Origin: Dromaius novaehollandiae
Taxonomy: Eukaryota > Chordata > Aves > Casuariiformes > Dromaiidae
Direction: 5' to 3'
DNA length: 64,000 nt
Assembly: GCF_036370855.1 (NCBI RefSeq)
Contig: NC_088098.1
Location: forward strand, 38,815,981 to 38,879,980
Shown here: positions 1 through 10,873 of the stretch, piece after piece
Position numbering within the stretch: the stretch's first letter is position 1
How the letters are laid out: each line of letters opens with the position of its first letter
Notes under the pieces: generated by a model
The model's input: only the letters and a program-made list of their open reading frames with translations
What the model was told of the DNA's origin: nothing
Database searches by the model: none
Made by a program: the position numbers and the translations under genes

Positions 1-81
1 TGCTAACACTGCAGCAGAGAAGAAAGATTCAGGGCCCAGCAACATGAATACCTGTGAAATAGAAACAGTTTAAACCTGCGA

Positions 82-359
82 TTAATAGCATTTGAGAGGT
101 CAGCAATGAAAAGCAACACAAAAATACTTAAAGGGAAGTGGAACAAAAACAGATTAAAAATTGTTTGAGAGGTAAACTTTTTCTCTCCCCTAGAACTTAG
201 TCTTTCTATGCTTAAGCCAGCCTCTTAAGCCAGAATTAAAAGGAAGCTTTCTTTAAAGGAAAAGTCATCCCAACAGAACTGTGGAAGAGCTGTCTCTGCT
301 TTGAAACATTTAAGTATTTTTGTGTTGCTTCTTATTACTCACCTCTCAAATGCTATTAA
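82..359. repeat. Long imperfect inverted repeat, 50-bp arms with 178-bp spacer
   Basis: The arm at 82-131 is the reverse complement of the arm at 310-359. I count 46 of 50 matching bases, with all four mismatches clustered in the middle (around 101-109). Both arm ends are perfect for about 19-21 bp, and similarity stops sharply on both sides. The spacer (132-309) is not itself complementary as far as I can see, but 151-173 carries a partial, degraded third copy of the TTTGAGAGGT part of the arm. This could be the terminal inverted repeats of a small non-autonomous DNA transposon, or a local inverted duplication. If transcribed it would fold into a stem of about 50 bp. I do not recognise the arm as a named repeat family. 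Confidence 0.8.
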
Positions 360-2407
360 ACAACATCTAGACTAAGTAGTGGACTGAACCAATCTTACTG
401 CCAGTTGTCAGAAAAGACAACAAGCATTTACGATTCTAATCTAGGCCTTGGAAGCCCGAGGTTTTGTTCCACTCCAGATTTCACACATCTCTTTAGTCAA
501 GCCCCTTAACCAGAATTTCTAATGATTAGAAAGGTATAATAGTTGGGGGGGGTTAAAAGGATAAACATCCAAGATCATCATTGGCTGAACACTTCACAGC
601 TATAGAAACATTTAGAAGTTGATATTTGTGTCTCTAAAACATTACTTTCATGTTTTGATCATAAAAAGAAAATGGATAAACTGGTAATATTTTGTTCTCC
701 AGTCTACAAAGAGCATGTGAAACAGCTGATGTGCAGCTGCCTCTTCATGACCACAAGTTAAGCTTTAAACTAAGATATCAACATTGTAAATTATTTCTCT
801 CAAGGTCGCACAGCCTTAGCACACATTAAGACCCACAATGCACCATGTATTTCCTGCTACTAAAATCTAAACAGCTTCCGTCTTTCCCTCTGCACAAAGT
901 CTCCGGTCTAATCTTTGACAGCAATTAAGATGCAGATGATGTACTGTCAGTATGTAAATGAATTAAAAAGCTTAACCTTAAGAGAGACTTTAAAGTATAT
1001 AGTGTGTTTTGAGATTTATTTTAAAACTATAAAGTAAATAGTCATCTTTTTCAGCTGTATGCAGCTGAAGTTTTCATCTGCAACATTTGCAGTCTTCCTG
1101 AAAACTTCAGGTCAAAGTTATCACTAAATATATGGGCCATATCTGTAATTAGATTTTCCCTTTATACTATTTTTCTCATGTGTAGAAAACCCTTAAAAGC
1201 CACATGCATTGCTTTTAAATAGCTTAGTTCTTCAGAAGGTCATCAAAAGAATCCCCAAGCAAGTTCTGCGACACCTTCCAGGCATGTCTCGTTTTCTAGA
1301 CAAATATATTTAAGACACAAGACCTCCTCTCCAGATTAACAAAGTTACATGATGAGGAACTGCACTAACCTCATGCTGGAGCAGAGCTAGGATCAGCTAA
1401 ATTGAATTAGCTTTAATTATAACCACTTTTGAACCCAAAGTAATTTACAAGTGAGAACTTACCCATAAATGTTAGACCCATCATCACAACTATTCCCCAG
1501 ATGAAACACTGCTTGTATAATACAGCTCTGCCCTATTATTTACTAACCTGTTTCCTAAACAAAAGTTAATGGAACTCAGTCACCCAAATCAGAAGCTAAC
1601 TGAGAACACCCCACAGCTCTAGTAACCTACAACCAGCATTAAGCAGTAGCATTTTGTCTGCAAAGCAGTATCTTCCGTACAAGTGTCTACAGCACCAGAC
1701 AAATACCAACGCAAAATCATTCATGAAAAAGTTATTTGAAACACTGTAGAATATATATGCAAACACAGAAAAAAAAAGAAAAAAGTCAACAGCCATTTAA
1801 GTAACACCTGCACGTCCATTTTCTGCAATCTTTCCGATTCTTGAAGTTTCCCAATAAGACCTTTGACAGCATAGTTTCAGATACAGCATGTTTGCAGCTA
1901 TGTCACAAGAACGTTAAAATGCATTAGGCTATAACCATACTAACACAAACACATAGCTATTGTAGATACATCCATTATACCGAATGGTATACTGGAACAA
2001 ACTGGTTTTCACCAAAGGATTCAATCAAGAATTCAAAATAGAAGACGCTTGTCTTCCTTACTTCCCTTGGGATTTTCCACTCCTGAACTCAAATCCCCAA
2101 GATGTTTTATTGCCCTGACAGGATATGATCTCTGTCATAATGAAGTTACAATTACTTCAACTTTTGAGAGCTAAGTTAATGAACAGTCTTACACCACTGT
2201 GACTGACAATACAGTAAACTAAAGTTTACCGAAGAACTGAAGTTCTATAGTTCTATTGAAGAACACAGTGCCAGACTGGAAGAGTCAGGTCTCAGTATTG
2301 CAAAAATTTCATTTAAAAAATCCTTCCTAACATACATACACACAATGCCTTGCTTTCAGTTTCACTTGTACATACATTTATTCTCAGTTATGCAAGAGGC
2401 TAAGGAG
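360..2407. other. AT-rich non-coding stretch, no recognised gene
   Basis: No frame shows a protein I recognise. A G8 run lies at 545-552. Two minus-strand segments have splice-like signals: a GTAAGT donor at 1457-1462 next to a short hydrophobic reading frame, and a pyrimidine-rich acceptor near 1745-1795 ahead of a 48-codon frame. Neither is convincing enough to call an exon. If the CpG-island promoter at 4.6 kb drives a leftward gene, this stretch would be part of that gene's intron or body. Confidence 0.5.
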
Positions 2408-2435
2408 AAAAAAAAAAAAAAAAAAAAAAAAAAAA
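2408..2435 (+). repeat. Poly(A) run, 28 A
   Basis: An uninterrupted run of 28 A follows GCTAAGGAG. It could be a simple homopolymer or the tail of an old retrocopy. I found no recognisable retroposed gene or target-site duplication next to it. Confidence 0.9.
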
Positions 2436-3980
2436 GACTACCTATTTCCAGGGTGCTCATTAAGCAGCTCACCATACCGATTCCCTTGCCTGGTCCCAGC
2501 CAGGAACAGCTCTGGAGTAAAGTATGGGCTAGATGAAGCATAAGGATGGCAGCAGCACTACCGTGCTGTGTACACACACCACTACAGTAAACCCAGCACC
2601 TCTGGTGGGTGCTTCCCAAAACACTGGACTGACTGCACAGATGCAGCACATCACTTCTGTGCACGTGCAGAACTAAGTGTTGAGGCTATTGCAAACATCG
2701 AAAGAGACCAGTGGCTCTGAAAAGCACCACATTCACTGCCTGTGCATAAGGCCCTCCTCCTACATATGCACAGATAAGCCACTGCCCCCAGAAAGCAGAA
2801 CACATGACATGCAAGACCTGTCACAACATAGAGGAAACATGGGGAGAAGGAAGGAGTGCTAACATACACCTCTCACACAGGAATGAGTGGGCTACGCAAC
2901 CAAAAGTTCAGGTACCAATGGCCTTTTCTAAGCACTTATATCAGTGTTCCAGGTACCTGGAGCACTGAGGGGCATAAGCTTTTGTCTGGTACAGAGACAT
3001 CTAAAAGTCATTCAAATTCCTATGTGTGTAGAATTCAATTGTCTTAATTTTGTCCTAAAAGGTGAAATAACTTTTAGATTTACAAGAGAAGGGAAGCCAT
3101 TCAGCTCATTTCAGTCCAAGTTCTATGCCATTCTCAGGCTTTAATAAGTTAATCATTGAAAAAGGGGCACAGCGTCAAGTTCAGTTGAGAGCTACTAACC
3201 AGGTACTAACCAGCTACTTAGTGTGCAAAGTTGTATTTTCTGACAATCTTAAGCCTCTTAGCTCTTCTCTCAGGTTTTATTTTGTGATTGAGAGGAAAAT
3301 AATGAGGCATCTCCATTATTATCAGATGCTCAAATTCCATTTGTGGTGAGAGGTGGGGTTATTTGTCATACTTTGCAAGTCAGGCACCTATTTCTACTAT
3401 TACTCTTAATTCCTCTCAAAGAATTACAACACAAAATACAAGCACCTTTCCATGGGGTTTCAAACCACCAAATGGGACACATCACACCCATCCATCAATT
3501 ATAGTGTGCTTGGAGAGAAACTGGGGAAGATGCTGTCATATTACCACTCTATCACAAGCACTTTTAGAGAGTTTATTTGGGGGTGGGGGGGGAGGGGTTG
3601 TAAGGAATAGGGAAGGTTTTGCACTAAACAGTGAAAGCCTCACAAATATTGACAGTGCAAGTCCCTTAAATATGTAATGGATGGATGTTTTGTATTTTTT
3701 CATGTACACGGCAGTGATAAACACACTCCAGTACTTCCAGCTGTAGTTACTAGCTCCCCCAGGCACTTTCTTAGTCTTTCTGGATGACAGACTACCATTC
3801 ATCTCATGTAACTGCTGCTGCCAGTCCTTTACCCTGAGTACATCTACAACCAGGAAGAAAGCAGAGGCCTCATTCCGAGTGACCCCAGCCAGCAAGCATC
3901 CAGCGAAGCGACATGTTGAACTCCAGAAGAAAAAAAAAACGGGAGGAAAGGGAGGGGAAAAAAAGAAAAAAGGCCTTCCC
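2436..3980. other. Non-coding flank of the CpG island
   Basis: No supported gene. The stretch changes from AT-rich sequence to the CpG island at its right end. It contains a G-rich tract at 3579-3597. On the minus strand a long pyrimidine tract (about 3928-3982) precedes several short open frames. These include a frame covering about 3840-3600 that reads through without a recognisable domain. An exon of the leftward gene may lie here, but I cannot fix its borders. Confidence 0.45.
3579..3597 (+). other. G-quadruplex-prone G tract
   Basis: Runs of five, eight and four G separated by single T or A bases. This fits a G4-forming pattern on the plus strand, since the eight-G run can supply two tetrad columns. 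It lies about 400 bp from the CpG island edge. Confidence 0.5.
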
Positions 3981-4531
3981 ACAGGCAGGAAGCACGAGTT
4001 GTCCACCGCTGCCGCCATCTCCGCGGCCCCCCGCCAGCCGCAAACGGCGCCACACACGCGCCCCCCCCCCTCCGCGACCGCCGCGGCAGCCCGCACCAGG
4101 CCGTCCCCCCCCGCCCGCCATGTGCGCAGCCGCCCCCCCCGCGCCCGGACACCCGCGGGCGGCTCCCGGCCGCGCTGTCCCCCGCCCGGCCCGGCCGCGC
4201 CCCACCGCCTTCCCCACGTGTTGCCGGGACGGACTCGCCTCTCCCTCAGCGCCGGGCCCCGGCAGCGCGGCCTAGCGCAGCCCTACCCCCCCCCCGCGGG
4301 GCGCGGAGGCACCGCGGACGTGCGTGGCGCGGCGGAGGGGGGGGGGGAGGCCCCGAGCGCAGCGCCGCCGCCATCCCGCGGGCCGCGAGGCAGCGCCGCC
4401 GCCTGCCCCGGCCCGCCCGCCCGCGCCCCGGCGGCCCCGCTCCACCAGGCCGGCACGCGGGACCCCTCTCCGCGCCCCCCCGCCCCGCTCCCCCCCACCG
4501 GCGGCGGAGGGGCCGGCGCCCCGCCCGGTAC

Positions 4532-4600
4532 CTGCGCGGGGCTGCGGCTCGCAGTGACTCAGGAGCGAGGAGGAGGCGCCGCGCGGCTGGCGGTAAAAAG
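4532..4600 (-). other. Putative non-coding first exon of a leftward gene
   Basis: If transcription starts at about 4600, the first exon would be about 69 nt, GC-rich and without an ATG. It would end at CGCGCAG (last base 4532) followed by a GTACCG splice donor (4531 downward). An AP-1-like TGACTCA lies inside it at 4555-4561 (plus-strand reading). A coding exon should then lie further left, but I could not identify it. The gene is not named here because no coding sequence is recognisable. Confidence 0.4.
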
Positions 4601-4643
4601 ACCCGAGCTCCCGCCGCTCGCGCTCATATAGAATTAACGTCAC
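4600..4643 (-). promoter_or_regulatory. Minus-strand core promoter: CRE-like site, TATA-like box, pyrimidine start
   Basis: Read on the minus strand, GTGACGT (4643-4637) is a CRE/ATF half-site. It is followed by CTATATG (4631-4625), a TATA-like box in an otherwise GC-rich island. About 28 bp further downstream is TCTTTTTACC, with its C at 4600. That spacing matches a normal TATA-to-start distance, and a C followed by pyrimidines resembles a 5'TOP-type initiator. The combination suggests transcription starts at or near 4600 and runs leftward. The start site is inferred, not shown. Confidence 0.55.
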
Positions 4644-5135
4644 CACGCAGCCCCCCCCCCCGCCCCCTCCTCCGCGCGCCGCGGTCTCCTGGCAACGCGC
4701 GCGCTCGCGCCGCACGGCGGGCGGGAGGTCTGGGCGGCGCGCGCCGGCCGTTGGCGGCGGTTGGGGCCTGCCCGGTGGGCGCCCCTCTCCCCCGCCTCAC
4801 CTCTTCCCCGGGGCCCGCGGGAGGGGCCGCGCCGGGCCGGGGAGGCCCGGGTGTGACAGGGGCTGGCTCGCCCGCACGGCGGCGGTGCGGCCGGCTGCCT
4901 CCTCCGCCTGCCCTCCCCGGGGACGTTTCCTCTCGCAAACCGCCGCCCGGTTCCCCTTCCCTCCCCAGAGCGACAGGCGCCCCCAGCCCCTGTGCGCGGA
5001 CGGCGCCCTGCCGGCACGTCGCTGGGGTGCGCGGGCAGCCCGGCCTCGGCCAGGCTGTGGCACTGTGGCATGCTGCAGGCCGCAGCATGGCGCAGGAGCC
5101 GCCTCCTCCCAGGCGGGAGCGTGGCCGGCATGAAA

Positions 5136-7540
5136 CGTTACTGGGGCCAAAGCGTAACTCTGCTCCTAACCCTTCCAGTGCCAGGAAACACAGCGCTCGT
5201 CCTGCTCTCCTCAGAGCGTGCATTGTTCTTCCTGCTGCTTTATCTCCAAGCTGGGAGGGTTTCTGAAGGCACCGGAGCGAAAATAAGTGTATCAAATAAG
5301 TACAGACTAACCAAACAGTTAAACCCTATTCACAAAGGCTACAGGCAGCACGAAACCACAGTACCAGTTTAGCTCAAAAGAGCAGGCCGAAAACAGTGGT
5401 CGTTCAAAAGCTGTTTCATCAGGGGTTCAGTCATTCCTGCTCTGGGCAGGATGGACAGCCAGGGACAGCGACGGCTTCAGGCCTCTGATTTTAATTTGCC
5501 ATGCTGGTTTGTCAGAGCCCTAAGGAAGCCTAGCAGTCTTTAGAGACTCCTGAGTAATGGTATCTCCCAGCACACTTGGAGAAGACATTTATAATCTACG
5601 CTAGACTTACAGAAACTTAATTGTCTTTGAGACTTGATCTCCTCTTGGTTGGAATGGAGCCAACTCAAACACTGTTGGAGACAGGCAGGGATGGACAACA
5701 CACAGCACGATGGCATAAGAGCTGTTTTCTAAGGATATATCCTAAGGATTTATATCACTTATGACCTATTTAATGCCTCTACATTTTGCTTATTTCTTAT
5801 ATCTATTTGTCTCAGGCAGTTTGCTGTATAAATTTAGTTAATAATGGAAATGACAGCAGAAAGTGAAAGAAGAAGAAAAAGTGATGGATCTACCTAATAT
5901 CTGCAATGCAATCTCCGTTAAAGGCAAGCAATAAAGGGTCCTATTCTTCACCGTACTGAACCACACCAGTTTTATTCCAGTATATTCCAGTAAAATCTTA
6001 GGCCCCAAAAGCAGATATCTCTGTGGTAAAGAAATACCATCTACAGAACACATGTTTAAGCACAGAAATTAGGGATGTCCTGTTCCCCCAAAATGGAAGT
6101 TGGGGAGGTGGGATTTTTTATGACATGAAATTTAAAATAACTGGAAGCTGCAAATGTGAAAGGAGACAAAAGAAGAATCCAGACAAAAAAATTGCAAGCA
6201 TTGTCTGAGTGATAAGAATTTGGGAGAAACAGGGATGGAAATCACATATGATTCTAAAATAAAAGTACTTGTAGCCCCCTCAAACTCTCAGATTTTAGAA
6301 CTGTACTAGTTGCTAATTTTATTTATCTAAAGTGTCTGATGCTTGGGAGTATGAAGAGACCAGACTTGTACAGAAGACATTTAATAAAAATGAGCAATTG
6401 ATTGGTATTTATTGCAACATCAATTATATTTTATTGCAGACATTCTCTTTATTCAATCAGAAGTAAACAAGTGACCTGGGAAAGGTTAGACTCACAAGAA
6501 TGCTAGCATTGCTTATCTTTATGCAGCCTGCCGCCTAGTGAAATGCTGAGACCCTGTGACCCCTATACAGGAGTGATGTCTGTAAGAAAAGGGAAGGACA
6601 GAAGTGCTGAGTAGAGAGTTAAGCTAGACAACAGCAAAGGCCAAGGAGTGGGGATAGGTCTAAGCCCTCAAAAGTACTGGCCACGTATCTCTAGGTTAGA
6701 GATAAATGCCTTTTCACTCAAAATTCACAGCCATCTTCTTAGGGAAGTTGCATTCATCAAGTAGGTCAACCCCTTCCTAGGGGACAAAGTAGTAGCAGAG
6801 TCCTGATACTTGGGCTCTTTACGAATTTTTGAACACCAAATATGGAAACATTTTTCAAGAAGCAGCAGTTCGTGTGAACAGTTACGTAGGAAGAGACAAG
6901 AGGGAGGACAAATACACACCAATCCTCCTTCCACATGGCTCCTGCCGTTGCACATGCATGGAAGAAGGAAAAGACAAGAATATTTCTTGCAATACCTGAC
7001 TTATGTGCCCATGCAAGCTTTCCAGTTTGGGTTGTTCAGCTGTAAAAACCAACATTTCAACTCATCCTGGCAGTTATGCAGTCCTGACAATGAGACTAAA
7101 GAGAGGTCAAAGTTAGACCTGAGTTGAAATTAATCCTGTGCTTGAACTTTAATGACCCATATATTCTTCTTTGCTTTGACCTTTTTATTTTCCTGCATGC
7201 TTCCCATGTTTTAGGGCATGCACTGCAACTTTTATTTTGAATCTGGCTGGATAGTTGGAGTATTGCCTTGATATTGCACTGAAAGTCAAACTAACTTCAT
7301 TTTCTAAATGATGGGAATCAAATCACCTGAATCAACCATTTGTTATGTTCACAGGTTTTCCTCATAAGTGTATGTTACTTTGCAAAATATTACATCTTTA
7401 AAGGAAACTTTTTTGAAAGCTTTAAAACGTGTACAAAAATGTCCAGGTGTGGCTATCACATGCACATGGATAGTGTTTCCTACTGTATTTGGAAGACTGA
7501 ATTTCCTACTGTTTTGGAAGAGCTTCAGCAAGACCCACCA
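5136..7540. other. Non-coding stretch right of the CpG island
   Basis: Composition falls back to AT-rich within about 150 bp of the island. I see short ORFs only, none recognisable, and no repeat I can name. If the island is bidirectional, a rightward gene could begin just before this stretch, but no donor or coding exon stands out. Confidence 0.5.
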
Positions 7541-7544
7541 GGAA

Positions 7545-7685
7545 AGCACCCTGTGGCATAGTAGCTAGGACAAGTCTCTTGGACAGAGACTCAAGGTCAA
7601 AGCACTGCTCCAAATCAGGCAGAGGAAAAAGGATTTGAACTGGGTCCCCCACATACTAGTTGTTTACTCTAGCTACTAAATATCA
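7545..7685. repeat. Probable old tRNA-derived or MIR-like SINE remnant
   Basis: The segment contains AAATCAGGCAGAGG, then GGATTTGAACTGGGTC and CCCACATACTAG. This order resembles a degraded amniote SINE in which a 'GGATTTGAACC-GGGTCTCCCACAT' block follows an 'AAATCAGGCAGAG' block. The identification is by remembered pattern only; family and orientation are uncertain. Confidence 0.45.
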
Positions 7686-7689
7686 AGGA

Positions 7690-10590
7690 GTCTGAACTTT
7701 CTTCCCTCCCTTGAATATAGGGGTATTATCAGTTATGCACACTTTCAAGCTAAGTCTTCCTCCTCACCACCTTGCAAATTTGCTAAGGCTCAGAGCAGGG
7801 GCTAGCTGCAGTCAGAGACCATGAGGACACTCAAGGACTGAGCACAGGCCTAAGCTTGTACGTAGAGGGGGCCTGAAGAAAGTCAAGCTCTGACACTGTT
7901 ATAGAAGGCTGAGCCAGTATTTCTGTAACAGCCTGTTGCAAAAAATGGGTTTGGGATGGCACTTACATCCAAGCTCAGTCTTCCTGAGCACAGCGTATAT
8001 GCTGTGTACCTGAGTTATATTCAGACTACAACCAAGCTGAAGCTACAGTGCTTTAGCTTAGGAAAATGTGTAAGTCATGGAGCTCAGTATGCTTTGTGGC
8101 AGTGAATTCTTTGATTGGTTAAGGTATTTTCATTCCCTTTTATACCAACATAAAAATTCATAAAGGTCCTTGCAATGGACCTGGATTTGATTACATGAAA
8201 ACCTAGGTCCTCCTTGCAAAGCAGCAGGCTTTAGCACACTTAGCACCTACTGAAGGGTCAGTTTTACAGGACTCAGGTCCTGGTCAGCACTGCAAAGCTG
8301 TGATGTATAAGTAAGGCGATGATCACACGTTCTCCTCTGATTATAGCTGATTTCAGGTCGGCTCACCCCCAGCAGTTTGCCACAGTCCTGATTGCCCAAG
8401 GTTACCCTCTCCTGAAATCTGTTGGCAGTGCTCCTCATGTGAGGGATGATATGAGTGCTCCTTTTCTGCTTCTGTCTGTAGTAGCTGGCTTAGCTACAAT
8501 CACCATGGAAGTTATCATCAGTCACTGAAAATGAGAACACCCTCACTGAGCTATTTACAAAATAAATAGCCCAAGGTTCCTCAAGTGCCACAAAGAGACA
8601 CTTTCTCCTCAGTTCCATTTCAGACTATGAAGAAATGCTGTGCAGAAGTACTAGGTTTACCTGTGCACAGTGAAAACAATGAATCCAGAATATTCCCTCT
8701 TAAAGACTGCATTGCTTTCTTGTGGCAAAAAGCAATTGTTTCGACTTTTACAGAATGATTATTCTAAGTTACACGGCTAGCCAACGAATGATACAGTACA
8801 AAGCAGTTGTTATTTCTTCCACATATTGTTTACTTTTTGAGGGACTACTTTTTTTTAAAAAAGGAAAGTACATCATCCCAGAAAGCAAGTCATAGTTTAT
8901 AAACAGTTCCACTGTTTAGTGGATAGACAGCATAGAAAGTTCTGCTGAACTGTCACGTGGCAAATCATGCAAATCCCCGTGTAGAACTGAATGAACGGCT
9001 CTCACAGATCTCTGTTTTGCACTTGCTTCTGCTTTTGTGAAATGAGAGCAAATTTTCCCTCAGGGAACACATTTTCAGACAGGGGTAACAGCAAAATAAG
9101 AAATACACTGTATATAACCTTTGAAATACTGTAATAAAAGACAAAGAAAAATGACATGGTTTGGGAAAAATGAAATGCTGAAAAGTGATTATACACTTTT
9201 TTGACATAATAAACCTTCAACATCTTTCATTTCTAGATATTTTTAACTCTCCAGGGATAAATCGTGACTCTTGTCTTACATTGTAGTGATTGCTCATAGA
9301 TACAGAAGGTATAAGCCAAAAGTAACAGAAGAAAAAACTAGAGGGTAGCTGAAGAAAATAGGGATACAATGTGAAGTGGTAAACTCAGGAAAAAGTAAAC
9401 AGTACAGATACATTGAGATCAGTAAGAAATGAAAAGTACAACTACTACAGAGGTAGTACAGGGGTGAAAATGTCAAGTACAATGCACTTGGCGTTTTTTA
9501 GGGTCATTGCCAGGGGCTGGAACTTACTGCAATTTCTTTTTCTAAAGTATTGCGTCTGCTGTGAAGTAATTCTATCAGAGAAAAGCTAACCATGCTAATT
9601 TAAATATCACTCTAGAATGAACTTTTTTAAGAAGACGTACGTTGCATTTGATAAATTATTGAATTATTAGATTAGAAGAAATCTTTTAATAATGTATCTA
9701 AAATAGTTAAGTCATAAGGAAAAAAGACATTAAGTAGAAATAGTTGTATGTCTTGTAGTGCCTGTCATTATCCTTAATGTATCGAATTTAACAATGACAG
9801 CAAAAGTATATACCGAGGAGTCATTTTTCCTAGTATAATTGGTTACTTCACATTATACAATAAAATGCCATGAAATCTGATAGATATAGTCAAGGGTACG
9901 GCTGTGGTCTCATAAAGATGTGGGTAATCTATTGTCGGAAGCAGTGAAGAATACCCAGCTTTCTCATTGTTACCTTATATGTGAATGGAACAATCTCACT
10001 CCATTATACTGCTTTCATAGAATTTATGGTTTGGAGTTTGGTTTGATTTGGGTTTTTTTTTTGCTCTGTAGCAGGGTGTACTAGTCACTGCCAGAACTCT
10101 CTTACTGCCAGAAATGCCCACAATTCCACCTCTGCCAGGGACAAGATACACATTCAGCCACAGAACTGATCAGGAAATGGTTTTCCTGTGCCGCAAGCAG
10201 TTGTGAGACATATGAAAAAATTGCATCCCAAGTAGGGAGAAGTCAATATCCCACTCTTGTGAACTGAAAACCCTCCCTTCCCTTTTCTCAAAAAGGAATC
10301 ACAGACTGAGTAAATCCAAACATTCCATTTAGATCACTTTCAATCACTTTGGTTTGATTGTTACCATTTCAATATGTCTTTACTAGCATTAATTCTAGTT
10401 TTGCAATGAAAATCATGATAGATCTCAAATCTTTTATTAGTAAAAAATGTCAAAATGAAACACAGACAATTTTAGAACTTTTTGTCCCATACTCTTTTTG
10501 AGTTGAAACATTTGCTAAGACTAACCCTTTTGAATAAGCAATTTCATTTTCAATGAATTGACAACTACCAATTTAATCTCTGGCCTCGCC
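7690..10590. other. AT-rich non-coding stretch
   Basis: No gene or named repeat is visible. ORFs are short and unrecognised. A T8 run followed by an A6 run makes a small AT palindrome near 8850-8862. Nothing else stands out. Confidence 0.5.
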
Positions 10591-10591
10591 C

Positions 10592-10873
10592 TTTAAAAAC
10601 ATGCAGCTCTAGTCAGCGTTATGACCTGGCCTGGGAGAGCTAGTTTCTTCTGCTCCTCTGCACTCTCTTGCAACCTGATTTCTCAGAAGATGGTGAATCT
10701 TAGGTAAGCACAGACATGAATACAGACTATTTGCTTTTCTCAATATATTTTTCTAAAGCTTTGTTTTTTTCAGCAACATGGACAACACTTGCCTGAAGAC
10801 AGACATACTGACATCACAAAACATTACAGAGTATAGGTGGAACAAATTTCAGTTACCCAATTTCAGTTGGTGA
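10592..10873 (+). other. Candidate small two-exon ORF with a 70-nt intron
   Basis: A TTTAAAAA box (10592-10599) is followed by an ATG at 10690 and the codons M-V-N-L, then AG|GTAAGC, a good donor (10704). Seventy nucleotides later, a TTTGTTTTTTTCAG acceptor ends at 10773. The next exon continues in frame through a second ATG (10778) to a TGA at 10871-10873. The product would be 37 residues, beginning MVNLSNMDNTCLKTDIL. Without splicing the first ATG hits a TAA at once, so an open frame depends on the intron. I do not recognise the peptide. Chance is a real alternative, because a 70-nt intron is near the lower limit for vertebrates. Confidence 0.2.

Larger units (their letters stand above)
3985..5135. 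promoter_or_regulatory. CpG island with promoter
   Basis: Base composition switches abruptly to very GC-rich with abundant CpG from about 3985 to 5135, in contrast to AT-rich DNA on both sides. It contains long C or G runs (for example 4287-4297, 4336-4350 and 4653-4662) and many GC boxes. It is the only strong CpG island in the window. In vertebrates such an island normally marks the 5' end of a gene, and at least one minus-strand core promoter is visible inside it. Long open frames across the island are proline, arginine, glycine and alanine-rich and are explained by composition alone. Whether a second, plus-strand promoter exists on the right half is unknown. Confidence 0.85.

Noticed and set aside
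1596..1796. 66-codon minus-strand frame with an internal TTCTACAG acceptor-like signal
   Set aside because: Hydrophobic and unrecognised; no matching donor or partner exon.
2362..2664. Frames containing poly-Phe or poly-Lys near the 28-A run
   Set aside because: Produced by the homopolymer.
3536..4096. 186-codon minus-strand frame beginning upstream of ATGGCGGCAGCGG
   Set aside because: Contains long phenylalanine and proline runs from homopolymer tracts; no recognisable domain. A real exon may be hidden within it, but borders cannot be fixed.
3879..4631. 250-codon plus-strand frame across the CpG island
   Set aside because: Low-complexity proline/arginine/alanine protein explained by very high GC with few stops; overlapping frames on both strands look the same.
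4624..5295. 223-codon minus-strand frame in the CpG island
   Set aside because: Same composition effect; no domain, and it overlaps other equally long frames.
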